Origin: Arthrobacter sp. MAHUQ-56 | GTDB lineage: Bacteria > Actinomycetota > Actinomycetes > Actinomycetales > Micrococcaceae | DNA length: 64,000 nucleotides | Assembly (NCBI RefSeq): GCF_019710585.1 | Contig: NZ_JAIFZQ010000002.1 | Span: forward strand, 29,464-93,463 | Reading direction: 5' to 3' | Shown: positions 10,330 to 19,399 of the stretch, in pieces | Layout: each line of letters opens with the position of its first letter | How positions within the stretch are numbered: the first letter of the stretch is position 1 | Notes under the pieces: generated by a model | The model's database searches: none | What the model was told of the DNA's origin: nothing | What the model saw: only the letters and a program-made list of their open reading frames with translations | Position numbers and translations under genes: made by a program

Positions 10330-10378
10330 CAGTGATTCCTTCTGTTGCAGTAGAGGAGCTGTGCGTGCGGTACTTCGG

Positions 10379-10972
10379 TCAGGCCGGGGGACGCGGGGAG
10401 GCCAGGAACTTTTCGACGGCGGCGATGGCCAGTCCCGTGATCTCCCCCGGATCGCCGCTGCCGTTGACGGAGACCAGGATGCCCCGGCCCGCGTACACCG
10501 AGACTACTTCATGGGTCTGGCGGTGGTAGAGGTCCAGCCTGCGCCGAAAAATTTCGATCGTGTCGTCCGTGCGTCCCTGCTCCCGGGCGCGCCGGAGCAT
10601 CCGTTGCTCCAGTTCGGCATCCCCAGCCTGCAGCTCGATGACGGCATCCAGCATGCGGCCCTGCGAAGCGAGCATGTTGTCCAGTTCCGTCACCTGCAGC
10701 GCTGTCCGGGGGTAGCCGTCCAGCAGGAACCCGTTTTTGACGTCGGCCGCCAGGAGGCGGTCCTTCACCAGGGCGTTGGTGAGGCGGTCCGGCACGAAGT
10801 CGCCGCCGTCAAGGTACCCGGCCGCCTGGTTTCCCAGCTCCGTCTCCTGGCTGACGTTGCTCCGGAAGATCTCGCCGGTGGACACGGCGGGGATCCCGAA
10901 ATGGCGGGCAAGGTGTTCTGCCTGGGTTCCCTTGCCGGAGCCCGGCGGTCCGATGATGAGCAACCTGGTCAT
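10379..10972 (-). CDS. adk: Adenylate kinase (short form)
   Basis: A 197-residue adenylate kinase that interconverts ATP + AMP and 2 ADP in the cytoplasm. The P-loop GPPGSGKGTQ begins at residue 9, the AMP-binding region has STGEIFR and the NMP-loop motif FLLDGYPRT follows. The LID is the short form (RTDDTIEIFRRRLDLYHRQT) without a zinc-binding domain. The housekeeping adk of actinobacteria lies in the ribosomal-protein operon after secY; nothing of that operon is here, so this is probably a second copy. A ribosome site (GGGACGAAG) precedes the ATG. Confidence 0.92.
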   Translation of the reverse strand: MTRLLIIGPPGSGKGTQAEHLARHFGIPAVSTGEIFRSNVSQETELGNQAAGYLDGGDFVPDRLTNALVKDRLLAADVKNGFLLDGYPRTALQVTELDNMLASQGRMLDAVIELQAGDAELEQRMLRRAREQGRTDDTIEIFRRRLDLYHRQTHEVVSVYAGRGILVSVNGSGDPGEITGLAIAAVEKFLASPRPPA

Positions 10973-11102
10973 GTTCTTCGTCCCTCCGCGGCATGGCGCC
11001 AGTATTCCGGCCCGTCGGCGGCAGCGCCGGCGCCTGCTTCATTGTGCCGGTTCCCCGCCGGGGGCGCCAGCATCCGCTCGCCGGGAGGCAGGCAATATGA
11101 CG

Positions 11103-11130
11103 TTCTGGCACGTGCACGGATGTATATACT
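11103..11130 (+). promoter_or_regulatory. Candidate promoter in the 290-bp gap before the GAF-ANTAR gene
   Basis: TTCTGG (11103-11108) and TATACT (11125-11130), 16 bp apart, are the best promoter pair in the gap 10973-11262. This would give a leader of about 125 bases containing a CCCGCCAAGGGCGGG hairpin near 11196. I see nothing else in the gap. Confidence 0.4.
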
Positions 11131-11262
11131 TCTGGGTATCGGTTTAGCAGCAGGCCGTTGGAAAGTTCGTCGATCCAGCGACCATCACAGGTTCCCGCCA
11201 AGGGCGGGGCCCTTTGTGTGTAGCTGGCTCGTTTTGACCTGAGCGAATGGCACCAGAAGACC

Positions 11263-12006
11263 GTGGCCAGCGAGTCAACAGCAAAAACCGATACATCCAT
11301 TACAGAGCACCTGCACGAACTGGTCCTCAACAGCTCCGACGTTGAGGACTTCCTGAATGAGTTGGCGCAGGTGTCTGCGCGCAACCTTTCCGAGCCTGGT
11401 GACGAGATGCTGTGCGCCATCACCCTGCTCCGGCAGCGCAAGGCGGCAACGGTTGCCAGCAGCAGCAAGGATGCCGAATCCATTGGCCGGCTCGAGCACA
11501 AGTACACCCAAACGCCCAGCATGACTGCCTCCGCCGCCCAGGAGACCGTCCACGCCCCGGACCTCGCCGAGGATGGCCGCTGGCCGGAATACACGGCAGC
11601 CGTGGTGGCCCAGGGCGTCCGTTCCGTGGCAGCCGTTCCGTTCCGGCTCGAAGGGGAGACCAAGGCAGCGTTGCTGCTGTACTCCCGCCGGGCCCACCGC
11701 TTTGAAGGCCGCATCCTGGACTTCGCCAAGGACTTCGTCAGCCAGACGTCGCTGGCACTGCGGCTTGCCGTCCGGTTCGCCCATTACAGCGAGACGGCTG
11801 CCAACCTCCGTGCCACCCTCGAGTCCCGGACTGCCATCGACATGGCAGTAGGCATCATCATGGCGCAGAACCGCTGCAGCCAGCAGGACGCCTTCGACAT
11901 CCTGAGGACGGCGTCCAGCACGCGGAATTCCAAGCTGCATGACGTGGCCACCGCAGTGGTCAATTCCCTGGGACAGGGGCCCGTCCGTACACATTACGAC
12001 GGCTAG
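11263..12006 (+). CDS. GAF-ANTAR transcription antiterminator protein
   Basis: A 247-residue two-domain regulator. Residues 20-165 form a GAF sensor domain (for example VRSVAAVPFRLEGETKAALLLYS). Residues 175-238 form an ANTAR RNA-binding domain with the hallmark helices ESRTAIDMAVGIIMAQNRCS and AFDILRTASSTRNSKLHDVA. ANTAR proteins bind paired hairpins in nascent mRNA and prevent termination. It ends in THYDG, a tail shared with two paralogues at 27.7 and 29 kb. The GTG start at 11263 is the only one that keeps the N-terminus. A receiver-only protein gene follows 70 bp later and may be functionally linked. Confidence 0.88.
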   Translation: MASESTAKTDTSITEHLHELVLNSSDVEDFLNELAQVSARNLSEPGDEMLCAITLLRQRKAATVASSSKDAESIGRLEHKYTQTPSMTASAAQETVHAPDLAEDGRWPEYTAAVVAQGVRSVAAVPFRLEGETKAALLLYSRRAHRFEGRILDFAKDFVSQTSLALRLAVRFAHYSETAANLRATLESRTAIDMAVGIIMAQNRCSQQDAFDILRTASSTRNSKLHDVATAVVNSLGQGPVRTHYDG

Positions 12007-12076
12007 TCACCATTCCGGCGAACGGGGATGGGCGGCGATAGACTGTTGCCAAATTTTTTCGGCCTGGGGGGCTTGG

Positions 12077-12484
12077 ATGGAACAGCAGCGTGTTTGCCTT
12101 GTCGTCGAGGACGATGACGACATCCGCGATCTCATTTCAACGGTCCTGGCCGGAGCGGGCTTCGAGGTCAGGGCCGCGGCCACGGGCGGCGAGGGCGTCG
12201 TGGCGGCCGCCGATCCCGCCGTCATGCTTATCACCCTGGACCTCGGCCTGCCTGACATGGACGGGCACGTGGCGGCCCGTGCCATCCGCGCGCTGAGCGC
12301 CGCGCCGCTGCTCTTCCTGACGGCCCGCTCCGGGGAGGACGACGTGCTGGCCGGCATGGCATCAGGGGCTGCAGCCTACCTGACCAAGCCATTCCGCCCG
12401 AGTGAACTTCGGGACGCTGCCGAACAGCTGTGCCCGGCGCGCATTTCACAGGAGCCCCATGTCCCAGGCAATCCGCTGCACTGA
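12077..12484 (+). CDS. Stand-alone response-regulator receiver protein
   Basis: A 135-residue CheY-like receiver domain with no output domain. It has the acidic pocket EDDDD at residues 11-15, the phospho-acceptor Asp in TLDLGLPDMDG, the switch Thr in FLTARS and the invariant Lys in TKPF. The C-terminal 20 residues are unstructured. It sits 70 bp after a GAF-ANTAR gene; no histidine kinase is nearby, so its partner kinase and target are unknown. The open frame begins earlier (11939), but the receiver fold starts exactly at the ATG chosen here. Confidence 0.88.
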   Translation: MEQQRVCLVVEDDDDIRDLISTVLAGAGFEVRAAATGGEGVVAAADPAVMLITLDLGLPDMDGHVAARAIRALSAAPLLFLTARSGEDDVLAGMASGAAAYLTKPFRPSELRDAAEQLCPARISQEPHVPGNPLH

Positions 12485-12504
12485 ATTGGCTGCCTGAAAA
12501 TGAG

Positions 12505-12535
12505 GCCTGGTGGCTGCCTCTGGTAGCCACCAGGC
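12505..12535. terminator. Terminator hairpin after the receiver gene
   Basis: GCCTGGTGGCT pairs perfectly with AGCCACCAGGC over 9 bases, 20 bp past the receiver stop. Confidence 0.6.
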
Positions 12536-12550
12536 AGTAAACAGCACAGC

Positions 12551-12586
12551 AAACGGCGACGGCGGGATCCCCGGCCGCCGCCGTTT
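12551..12586. terminator. Second hairpin of the convergent intergenic region
   Basis: AAACGGCGACGG pairs with CCGCCGCCGTTT (one mismatch) around an inner GGGATCCC palindrome. It probably terminates the alpha/beta hydrolase transcript coming from the right. The core resembles the GACGGCGGG hairpin family seen further on. Confidence 0.5.
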
Positions 12587-12605
12587 ACGCTGGCGCTGGC
12601 GGGGG

Positions 12606-13505
<900 letters not shown>

Positions 13506-13574
13506 CTACTCTAGGGGTCCTGCTCCAGGGGCCCGGCCAAGGGCCTGCATTTCCCGGCATGGATTCCCTTATGT

Positions 13575-13580
13575 CATTAT
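13575..13580 (+). promoter_or_regulatory. -10 box of leaderless ArsR-CDF promoter
   Basis: CATTAT ends 6 bases before the ATG at 13587. No ribosome site is present. Confidence 0.4.
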
Positions 13581-13586
13581 TTGCGT

Positions 13587-13964
13587 ATGAATGCAGATAG
13601 TGATGCTTGCTCACTGGCCACCGACAGCCAGTATGTGGAGTTGGCAGTGGAAGTCTTCTCCATGCTTGCCGATGCCACGAGGGTCCGGATCATCCTGGCC
13701 CTGCGGGGCGGCGAGATGGCCGTAGGCGCGCTGGCCGAGGCAGTGGGCAAGTCCCCTGCTGCGGTTTCCCAGCATCTGGCAAAGATGCGGCTGGCCAGGA
13801 TGGTCTCCACCCGGCAGGAAGGGACGCGTGTCCTTTACCGGCTGGAGAACGAACATGCACGGCAACTCGTGGCTGATGCCATCTTCCAGGCAGAACACGC
13901 CCTGGGCGGCGAACCGGCCCACCACCGCCTTCCCGGCAAGGGCACAGAGAGGACCTCCCGATGA
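13587..13964 (+). CDS. ArsR/SmtB-family metal-responsive repressor
   Basis: A 125-residue winged-helix repressor. The DNA-binding core runs from MLADATRVRIILALRGGEM to GKSPAAVSQHLAKMRLARMV and the wing VSTRQEGTRVLYRLEN. The His-containing C-terminal part (ENEHARQLVADAIFQAEHALG, then AHHRLPG) is where alpha-5-type metal sites sit in SmtB/CzrA/KmtR-like sensors. Its stop overlaps the ATG of the CDF exporter (ATGA), so it almost certainly senses the exported metal, probably zinc, and represses the pair. The start is set by homology and the -10 box just upstream; TTG 13581 is less likely. Confidence 0.87.
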   Translation: MNADSDACSLATDSQYVELAVEVFSMLADATRVRIILALRGGEMAVGALAEAVGKSPAAVSQHLAKMRLARMVSTRQEGTRVLYRLENEHARQLVADAIFQAEHALGGEPAHHRLPGKGTERTSR

Positions 13965-15019
13965 GCGGCGCACACCATGAGTCAACGCACACGCACAGCC
14001 ATCCGCATGACCATGATCACGGGCAGGGCCATGACCACGATCATGGGAATGGGCATGACCATGGCCACGGCCATCACCACCACGGCGGCTTCAAGGGCTG
14101 GCTGTCCGAGCTCTTCGTTCCCCATACGCACGACGCCGCGGACTCCATCGACGACGCCATGGAGGCCAGTACCGAAGGCATCCGGGCGCTGAAGATCAGC
14201 ATGTTCCTCCTGCTGGCCACCACCATGCTGCAGTTCCTGGTGGTCCTGTTCAGCAGCTCCGTGGCACTGCTCGCGGACACGATCCACAACTTCTCGGACG
14301 CCCTGACGGCGGTGCCGCTCTGGGTTGCCTTCGTCCTGGGGCGCAAGGGGGCAAGCCGTCGCTACACCTATGGCTACGGCCGGGCCGAGGACCTCGCCGG
14401 GCTGTTCATCGTGGCCGTGGTGGCCCTCTCAGCGGTCGTCGCCGGCTGGCAGTCGGTGGACCGGCTGATTAGCCCGCAGCCGCTGCAGAACCTTGGATGG
14501 GTCATGGCCGCGGGCATCATCGGGTTTGCCGGCAACGAGGCTGTTGCGGTCTACCGCATCCGGGTGGGACGCAGGATCGGTTCCGCGGCACTGGTTGCGG
14601 ACGGCGTGCACGCCCGGACGGACGGCTTCACCTCGCTTGCCGTGGTGATGGGAGCCGCGGGCGTCATGCTCGGTTTCCCGCTGGCGGATCCCATCGTGGG
14701 CATCATCATCTCGGCGGCGATCATGGTGCTGCTGTGGGGAACGGTGCGCAGCATAGGCCGTCGCCTGATGGACGGCATTGAACCGGAACTGCTGTCACGG
14801 GCGCAGGCTGCGCTGGAGCAGACCCCCGGCGTGCTGGCCGTCCGCGACCTGCAGCTGCGGTGGTCCGGCCACCGGCTGCAGGGCGCGGCACGCATCGAAC
14901 TGGCCGACATCGAGCTGTCCCAGGCGGAAGACATCATGCGCAGCGCGGACCACCGGCTTCGCCATGCGCTGCCCAAGCTGGACGGGATGGTCCTCTCGCC
15001 CAGCCTGCAGCGGCACTGA
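13961..15019 (+). CDS. Cation diffusion facilitator (zinc-type exporter)
   Basis: A 352-residue CDF transporter exporting Zn2+ or a similar divalent metal in exchange for protons. The N-terminal 42 residues are an unusual His/Asp/Gly-rich tail with about 18 His, a likely metal buffer or sensor. Six membrane segments follow (about residues 75-280). Metal-site motifs are LLADTIHNFSDAL in TM2 and DGVHARTDGFTSL in TM5. The C-terminal cytoplasmic ferredoxin-like domain ends at residue 352. It is translationally coupled to the ArsR gene by a 4-bp overlap. Confidence 0.93.
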   Translation: MSGAHHESTHTHSHPHDHDHGQGHDHDHGNGHDHGHGHHHHGGFKGWLSELFVPHTHDAADSIDDAMEASTEGIRALKISMFLLLATTMLQFLVVLFSSSVALLADTIHNFSDALTAVPLWVAFVLGRKGASRRYTYGYGRAEDLAGLFIVAVVALSAVVAGWQSVDRLISPQPLQNLGWVMAAGIIGFAGNEAVAVYRIRVGRRIGSAALVADGVHARTDGFTSLAVVMGAAGVMLGFPLADPIVGIIISAAIMVLLWGTVRSIGRRLMDGIEPELLSRAQAALEQTPGVLAVRDLQLRWSGHRLQGAARIELADIELSQAEDIMRSADHRLRHALPKLDGMVLSPSLQRH

Positions 15020-15026
15020 CTTCCCC

Positions 15027-16190
15027 TTAGGGCAGTGCCAGCTTGAAGACCTTCGCCCAGGATGAGCCAACCTGCTTCAGCAGGGGCCCGGTGGTGTACT
15101 TCAGGCCGTAGCGCTGGCAGATCTCGCGGACCCGGGGCGCCACTTCGGCGTACCGGTTGGAGGGCAGGTCCGGGAAGAGGTGGTGCTCGATCTGGTGGGA
15201 GAGGTTGCCGGTCATGAGGTGCATGAACTTGGAGCCTGAGATGTTGGCCGAGCCGATCATCTGGCGCACGTACCAGTCGCCGCGGGTTTCGCCGTCCACC
15301 ATCTCCTCCGTGAAGGTGTCGGTGCCTTCGGGGAAGTGTCCGCAGAAGATGACCGCGTGGGCCCAGACGTTGCGGATGGCATTGGCTGCGATGGTGCCGA
15401 ACAGCGCCTGCTTGGCGGAACCTGTCAGCATGGCCAGGGCAGGGGTGGCCGCGTAATCCTTGGTGAACTGCGTGACCACCTTCTTGCCCAGGGCTTTGAG
15501 GTCCTTGAGCAGGGCTTCCTTGGACTTGGTGCCTTCCTTGTACTCGGTCAGCTCGAGGTCATAGATGGCGATGCCCCACTCGAAGACCGGCGCCAGGATG
15601 GCATTGAACAGTGGGTTGGCAAGGTTGATCGGCTTCCACGGCTGCTGCTCGTCCATGCGCAGGAGGTTGTATCCGACGTCGTTGTCCTTGCCCACCACGT
15701 TGGTCCAGCGGTGGTGCAGGTCGTTGTGCGTGTGCTGCCAGGACCGTGAAGGGGTGACGAAGTCCCATTCCCAGGTGGTGGAGTGGATATCCGGGTCCCG
15801 CATCCAGTCCCACTGGCCGTGCAGGATGTTGTGGCCCAGTTCCATGTTTTCCAGGATCTTGGCCAGGCTCAGCAGGGTGGTGCCGGTGACCCAGGCGGCC
15901 TTGTTCTTGCTGACCAGCAGGGCCGCCCGGCCCGAGAGTTCCAGGCCCCGCTGGATCTTGATCATGCGGCGGATGTAGGCCGCGTCCTCTGCACCGCGCT
16001 TGCCCAGGATCTCGTCCCTGATGGCGTCGAGCTCACGGCCCAGCTCCGCCACCTGTTCGTCGGTGAGGTGGGCTGCTGCCGGCGGGCGGACGGTGGGGCT
16101 GCCGGATTCGGCCAGTTTGCCGGGACGCGTGCGTGAGGAGCCGGCGTTGGCACCCGCGGCGGTGGTTTTTGTGGGTGAGATGACAGACAT
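15027..16190 (-). CDS. Acyl-lipid/acyl-CoA fatty acid desaturase
   Basis: A 387-residue membrane di-iron desaturase. The three His boxes are HNILH, HNDLHH and HQIEHH. The last form, with Gln-Ile-Glu, is typical of the linoleoyl-CoA/front-end and mycobacterial DesA3-like group. It inserts a cis double bond into a fatty acyl chain using O2 and electrons from a reductase. The gene for that reductase lies 13 bp upstream in the same operon. ATG 16190 with GAGGAG 9 bases before it is preferred over the upstream ATG at 16244. Membrane fluidity in the cold is the probable role. Confidence 0.92.
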   Translation of the reverse strand: MSVISPTKTTAAGANAGSSRTRPGKLAESGSPTVRPPAAAHLTDEQVAELGRELDAIRDEILGKRGAEDAAYIRRMIKIQRGLELSGRAALLVSKNKAAWVTGTTLLSLAKILENMELGHNILHGQWDWMRDPDIHSTTWEWDFVTPSRSWQHTHNDLHHRWTNVVGKDNDVGYNLLRMDEQQPWKPINLANPLFNAILAPVFEWGIAIYDLELTEYKEGTKSKEALLKDLKALGKKVVTQFTKDYAATPALAMLTGSAKQALFGTIAANAIRNVWAHAVIFCGHFPEGTDTFTEEMVDGETRGDWYVRQMIGSANISGSKFMHLMTGNLSHQIEHHLFPDLPSNRYAEVAPRVREICQRYGLKYTTGPLLKQVGSSWAKVFKLALP

Positions 16191-16203
16191 ACGGTACTGC
16201 TCC

Positions 16204-17301
16204 TCAGAGTTCGAGGTTGACGGGTCCGGCGGCTGCCGAGACACACGTTTGGATCAGTTGGCCGGGCTCGCCGTGGATTTCCCCGGTGCGGAGGTCGCGG
16301 ACCTGCCCGGCCAGGAGTGGGGTGAGGCAGCTGTGGCAGATGCCCATCCGGCAGCCGCTGGGCATCAGCACCCCGGCGTCCTCCCCGATGTCCAGGATGG
16401 GGGTGTCGCCGTCGGCCTCCACCTCCCGGTCCGAGGCTTCGAAGGTGACCAGGCCGCCGTCGTGCCCCACACCGGCGTTGAAGGTGGTGTTGAAGCGTTC
16501 GATCATCAGGTTGCCTGGATCACCGGCCACGGCAACATCGGTCCCCGGCGCGCGCGTGGTCAGGGCTGCCCGCTTCCACAGCGCCTCGGCATCGTCCAGG
16601 AAGCTGTCCGGACCGCAGGCGTAGGCCGCCCGTTCCTTCCAGTCGGGGCAGATCTCGTCCAGTTCCTTGGTGCTGGAGAAGTCCATCCGGCCCTGCTCGC
16701 CGGTGTACCAGTGCGCCAGGCGGAAGTTGGGGAACTGGTCCGCCAGTTCCGCCAGCTCCTCGCGGAAGAGGCTGTCGCCGGGAGTGCGGGCCGAGTGGAC
16801 CAGAACGACGTCGGCATCCGGGCGCCGCGGCACCAGGGTGCGGATCATGGACATCACCGGGGTGATGCCACTGCCGGCGGTGACCATGAGAAGGGGGCGG
16901 GGATGCTCCGGGAGCACGAAATCACCCTGCGGCGGGGCCAGGAACAGGACATCACCGGGCTTGGTGGTGCGGACCAGGGTGCCGGAAACCGCACCGACGT
17001 CCGTGACGGTGATGGCGGGGTCCTTGCCGGCCGGGGCGCTGAGCGAGTAGGAGCGCCAATGGCGGACGCCGTCGAGTTCGACGCCGATACGCGCCCACTG
17101 TCCCGCAAGGTGCGCCTTCCAGCCGCGGCCGGGGCGGAAGAAGATCGTGGCTGACTGGGCCGTCTCCTGCACCACGCGGGTGACGACGCCACGGAGCTGC
17201 CGCGCGGAGTAGACAGGGTTGAAGAGGGCAAGGACGTCCTCTGGAGCCAGAGGCGTGGTAAGCACGGAGGCCGCCTGGGCCAGCTGTCGTAGCCGGATCA
17301 T
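16204..17301 (-). CDS. FNR-type reductase with C-terminal 2Fe-2S ferredoxin domain
   Basis: A 365-residue electron-transfer protein. It has an FAD-binding barrel (HWRSYSLSAP), an NAD(P)H domain (VTAGSGITPVMSMIR and YACGPDSFLDDAE) and a plant-type 2Fe-2S domain with CRMGICHSC and a fourth Cys in IQTCVSA. It should carry electrons from NADPH to the di-iron site of the desaturase encoded 13 bp downstream, the same arrangement as Rv3230c with DesA3 in Mycobacterium tuberculosis. The N-terminal 40 residues are family-typical. It is first in the two-gene operon. Confidence 0.93.
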   Translation of the reverse strand: MIRLRQLAQAASVLTTPLAPEDVLALFNPVYSARQLRGVVTRVVQETAQSATIFFRPGRGWKAHLAGQWARIGVELDGVRHWRSYSLSAPAGKDPAITVTDVGAVSGTLVRTTKPGDVLFLAPPQGDFVLPEHPRPLLMVTAGSGITPVMSMIRTLVPRRPDADVVLVHSARTPGDSLFREELAELADQFPNFRLAHWYTGEQGRMDFSSTKELDEICPDWKERAAYACGPDSFLDDAEALWKRAALTTRAPGTDVAVAGDPGNLMIERFNTTFNAGVGHDGGLVTFEASDREVEADGDTPILDIGEDAGVLMPSGCRMGICHSCLTPLLAGQVRDLRTGEIHGEPGQLIQTCVSAAAGPVNLEL

Positions 17302-17373
17302 GATTTAAAGCCTAGGGCGGCGCGAGCCATATTTCTCTCTCTCCGTCATATGACCGGTACGCAGTCACACTGG

Positions 17374-17394
17374 TTGGGGGCGCTAAGCCCCCAA
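17374..17394. terminator. Hairpin between reductase and LLM genes
   Basis: TTGGGGGC and GCCCCCAA are separated by 5 bases in the 162-bp gap upstream of the reductase and downstream of the LLM gene. It most likely terminates the LLM transcript. Confidence 0.5.
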
Positions 17395-17463
17395 GCCGCA
17401 CCTTAAGAGTAACGGCCCGGCCCTCCAGAGAGTTCCCTGGGTACTTTCGCGCCTAGTTGTTCC

Positions 17464-18513
17464 TTACCCTTCACCCGTACCCACCGATCGCCGGTTCCAA
17501 CCCAGCGCGGGCGCAACGAACCGCGCCACGTTGCCCAGGAGCTTGGCATTGAAATCCACACCGAGCTGGTTGGGAACGGTCAGCAGCAGGGTGTCGGCGG
17601 CCTGGACCGCGGTGTCCCCCTTGAGCTGTTCCGCCAACTGGTCGGGCGGGCCCACGTAGCTTTTGCCGAACCTGGCGGTCAGGCCGTCGATGACGCCCAC
17701 CTGGTCCCGCCCATCGCGGAGCGCGCTCCCCGCAAAGTAGTAGTTGTCCTCTTCATCCACGATGGGAAGGACGCTGCGGCTGACCGAGACGCGGGGTTCG
17801 TGCCCGTGTCCCGCGGCCGCCCAGGCGTCCCTGAAAAGTTGGATCTGTTCTGCCTGGAGCTCGTGGAACGGTACGCCGGTGTCCTCGGTGAGCAAGGTGG
17901 AACTCATCAGGTTCATGCCGAGTTCGGCGGCCCAGACGGCGGTCTTGCGGGTGCCGGCGCCCCACCAGATGCGCTCGGCCAGCCCCGGGGACTGGGGCTG
18001 GACGGGCAGGAGGCCGGACGCGCCGCCGGCGTAGCGCGGGTCCGCCTGGGCCACGCCTGCGCCGGTGATGGCCTTGCGGAAGAGGGCAGTGTGGCGGCGG
18101 GCCATGTCCGCGTCCGTCTCCCCCGGCTCCGGGCGGTAGCCGAACGCTGACGCACCTTCCCGCGCGGGCTCGGGTGAACCGCGGCTGATGCCCAGTTGCA
18201 GCCTGCCTCCGCTGATCAGGTCCGTGGCCGCAGCTTCCTCCGCCATGTACAGCGGGTTCTCGTAGCGCATGTCGATGACGCCGGTTCCGATTTCGATCCG
18301 GCTGGTGCGTGCGGCAATGGCGGACAGGAGGGGAAACGGCGATGCCTGCTGGCGGGCGAAGTGGTGCACGCGGAAGAAGGCACCGTCCACCCCGAGCTCC
18401 TCGGCGGCGACAGCCAGTTCGATGCCCTGAAGCAGCGCGTCCGCCGCGGTCCTGGTGCGGGAACCCTGGCCGGGTCCCCAGTGGCCGAATGACAGAAATC
18501 CGATGCGCTCCAT
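17464..18513 (-). CDS. LLM-class flavin-dependent oxidoreductase
   Basis: A 349-residue luciferase-like monooxygenase (bacterial luciferase fold, FMNH2- or F420-dependent). The family start IGFLSFGHWGPG is present, as are FRVHHFARQQASPFPLL, EIGTGVIDMRYENPLYMAEE and LQLGISRGSPEPA. The residues that tell F420 from FMN use are not decisive by eye. Its reaction is unknown; relatives oxidise alkanals, alkanesulfonates or nitro compounds. I use ATG 18513, where family similarity begins, rather than the upstream ATG at 18558. It is divergent from the DUF202 pair. Confidence 0.87.
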   Translation of the reverse strand: MERIGFLSFGHWGPGQGSRTRTAADALLQGIELAVAAEELGVDGAFFRVHHFARQQASPFPLLSAIAARTSRIEIGTGVIDMRYENPLYMAEEAAATDLISGGRLQLGISRGSPEPAREGASAFGYRPEPGETDADMARRHTALFRKAITGAGVAQADPRYAGGASGLLPVQPQSPGLAERIWWGAGTRKTAVWAAELGMNLMSSTLLTEDTGVPFHELQAEQIQLFRDAWAAAGHGHEPRVSVSRSVLPIVDEEDNYYFAGSALRDGRDQVGVIDGLTARFGKSYVGPPDQLAEQLKGDTAVQAADTLLLTVPNQLGVDFNAKLLGNVARFVAPALGWNRRSVGTGEG

Positions 18514-18637
18514 ACCAGCCCCAACCGTGTGGCGGGCTGCAGCATTCCCGGCTGGCATGATGGCTGGCTGGTTACCCCGGAAGCTGCCCTACCAGGCAAC
18601 GGCTTGGCCAAGGCCCGGCCGGCGCCGTAGCCGCGGC

Positions 18638-18643
18638 TAGACT
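18638..18643 (+). promoter_or_regulatory. -10 box of leaderless promoter
   Basis: TAGACT ends 6 bases before the GTG start of the DUF202 gene. Confidence 0.55.
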
Positions 18644-18649
18644 GGCCCC

Positions 18650-19054
18650 GTGACCAACAGCGAGCAGCCCACCCCCGCCACGGCCCCGCCGCCGCGCGGC
18701 AAAATCGCACAGCTGCTGCTGCCCGGGGGCGAGGAACCGGATCCGCGGTTCACCCTGGCGAACGAGCGGACATTCCTGGCCTGGATCCGCACGTCCCTCG
18801 CACTGCTGGCCGGCGGCATCGCCATCGAGGCATTCACGTCGGGACTGTTCCTGGAGCCGGTCCGGAAAGGCCTGGCCGTCCTCCTGCTGCTGCTCGGCAT
18901 GATGCTCAGCAGCGGGGCAGCAGTGCGGTGGGTCAGGGTGGAACGCAGCATGCGCAATAAGGCGCCGCTGCCGCTGCCCCTCCTTGTGCCATTGGTGGCC
19001 GGGGCAGGCGCCCTGGCAGCCGCCGTCGTAGTCGTTTTCATCCTGCTGCGCTGA
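18650..19054 (+). CDS. DUF202 membrane protein (YidH type)
   Basis: A 134-residue inner-membrane protein with three hydrophobic segments (about residues 48-66, 71-90 and 108-132). The DUF202 signature is RFTLANERTFLAWIRTSLALLAGGIA. The N-terminal 30 residues are Pro-rich and cytoplasmic. The function of DUF202 proteins is not known. The GTG start follows a perfect leaderless -10 box. It is followed 6 bp later by a second, shorter DUF202 gene; the two presumably form a complex, as these pairs are common in actinobacteria. Confidence 0.88.
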   Translation: MTNSEQPTPATAPPPRGKIAQLLLPGGEEPDPRFTLANERTFLAWIRTSLALLAGGIAIEAFTSGLFLEPVRKGLAVLLLLLGMMLSSGAAVRWVRVERSMRNKAPLPLPLLVPLVAGAGALAAAVVVVFILLR

Positions 19055-19060
19055 CCGTCC

Positions 19061-19393
19061 ATGGCGTCCCGCAACCCCAACCCGCACGGTGATCCGGGGC
19101 TCCAGCCCGAGCGGACGGCCCTCGCCTGGGGCCGCACCATGCTCGCGCTGGTGACGGCGAGCGCCTTCTTCCTGCGCTGGCTGCCCGTGTACGGGTTTCC
19201 CATCCTGATGCTTTTTGCGGTCTCCGCCGGCGCGGCCCTGGCCATCTACCTCACCCAGCGCAGCCGGTACCGGGCCAGGGCCCACGGCCTCGCGGGCGAA
19301 AGCATCGAAGCGGACCTTCCTGCGGTGCTTTGGACCGCCTTTGCCGGCGTAGCCCTGGGCGGCCTGGGCATTGCCGTGGTCCTGACCGGCTAG
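19061..19393 (+). CDS. DUF202 membrane protein (short partner)
   Basis: A 110-residue membrane protein, second of a DUF202 pair. The signature here is GLQPERTALAWGRTMLALVTAS, followed by two more hydrophobic stretches (YGFPILMLFAVSAGAALAIYL and VLWTAFAGVALGGLGIAVVL). It starts 6 bp after the first DUF202 gene and probably forms a heteromer with it. Function unknown. Confidence 0.87.
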   Translation: MASRNPNPHGDPGLQPERTALAWGRTMLALVTASAFFLRWLPVYGFPILMLFAVSAGAALAIYLTQRSRYRARAHGLAGESIEADLPAVLWTAFAGVALGGLGIAVVLTG

Positions 19394-19399
19394 CCGCGC

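Noticed and set aside
11190..11210. ANTAR-binding double hairpin in the leader of the GAF-ANTAR gene
   Set aside because: One GC hairpin with a short loop is visible, but no pair of hexaloop stems with A1 and G4 that would match the known ANTAR RNA motif.
13571..13600. SmtB/CzrA-type metal operator at the ArsR-CDF promoter
   Set aside because: Only a weak TGC...GCA symmetry is present around the start codon; not enough to call an operator.
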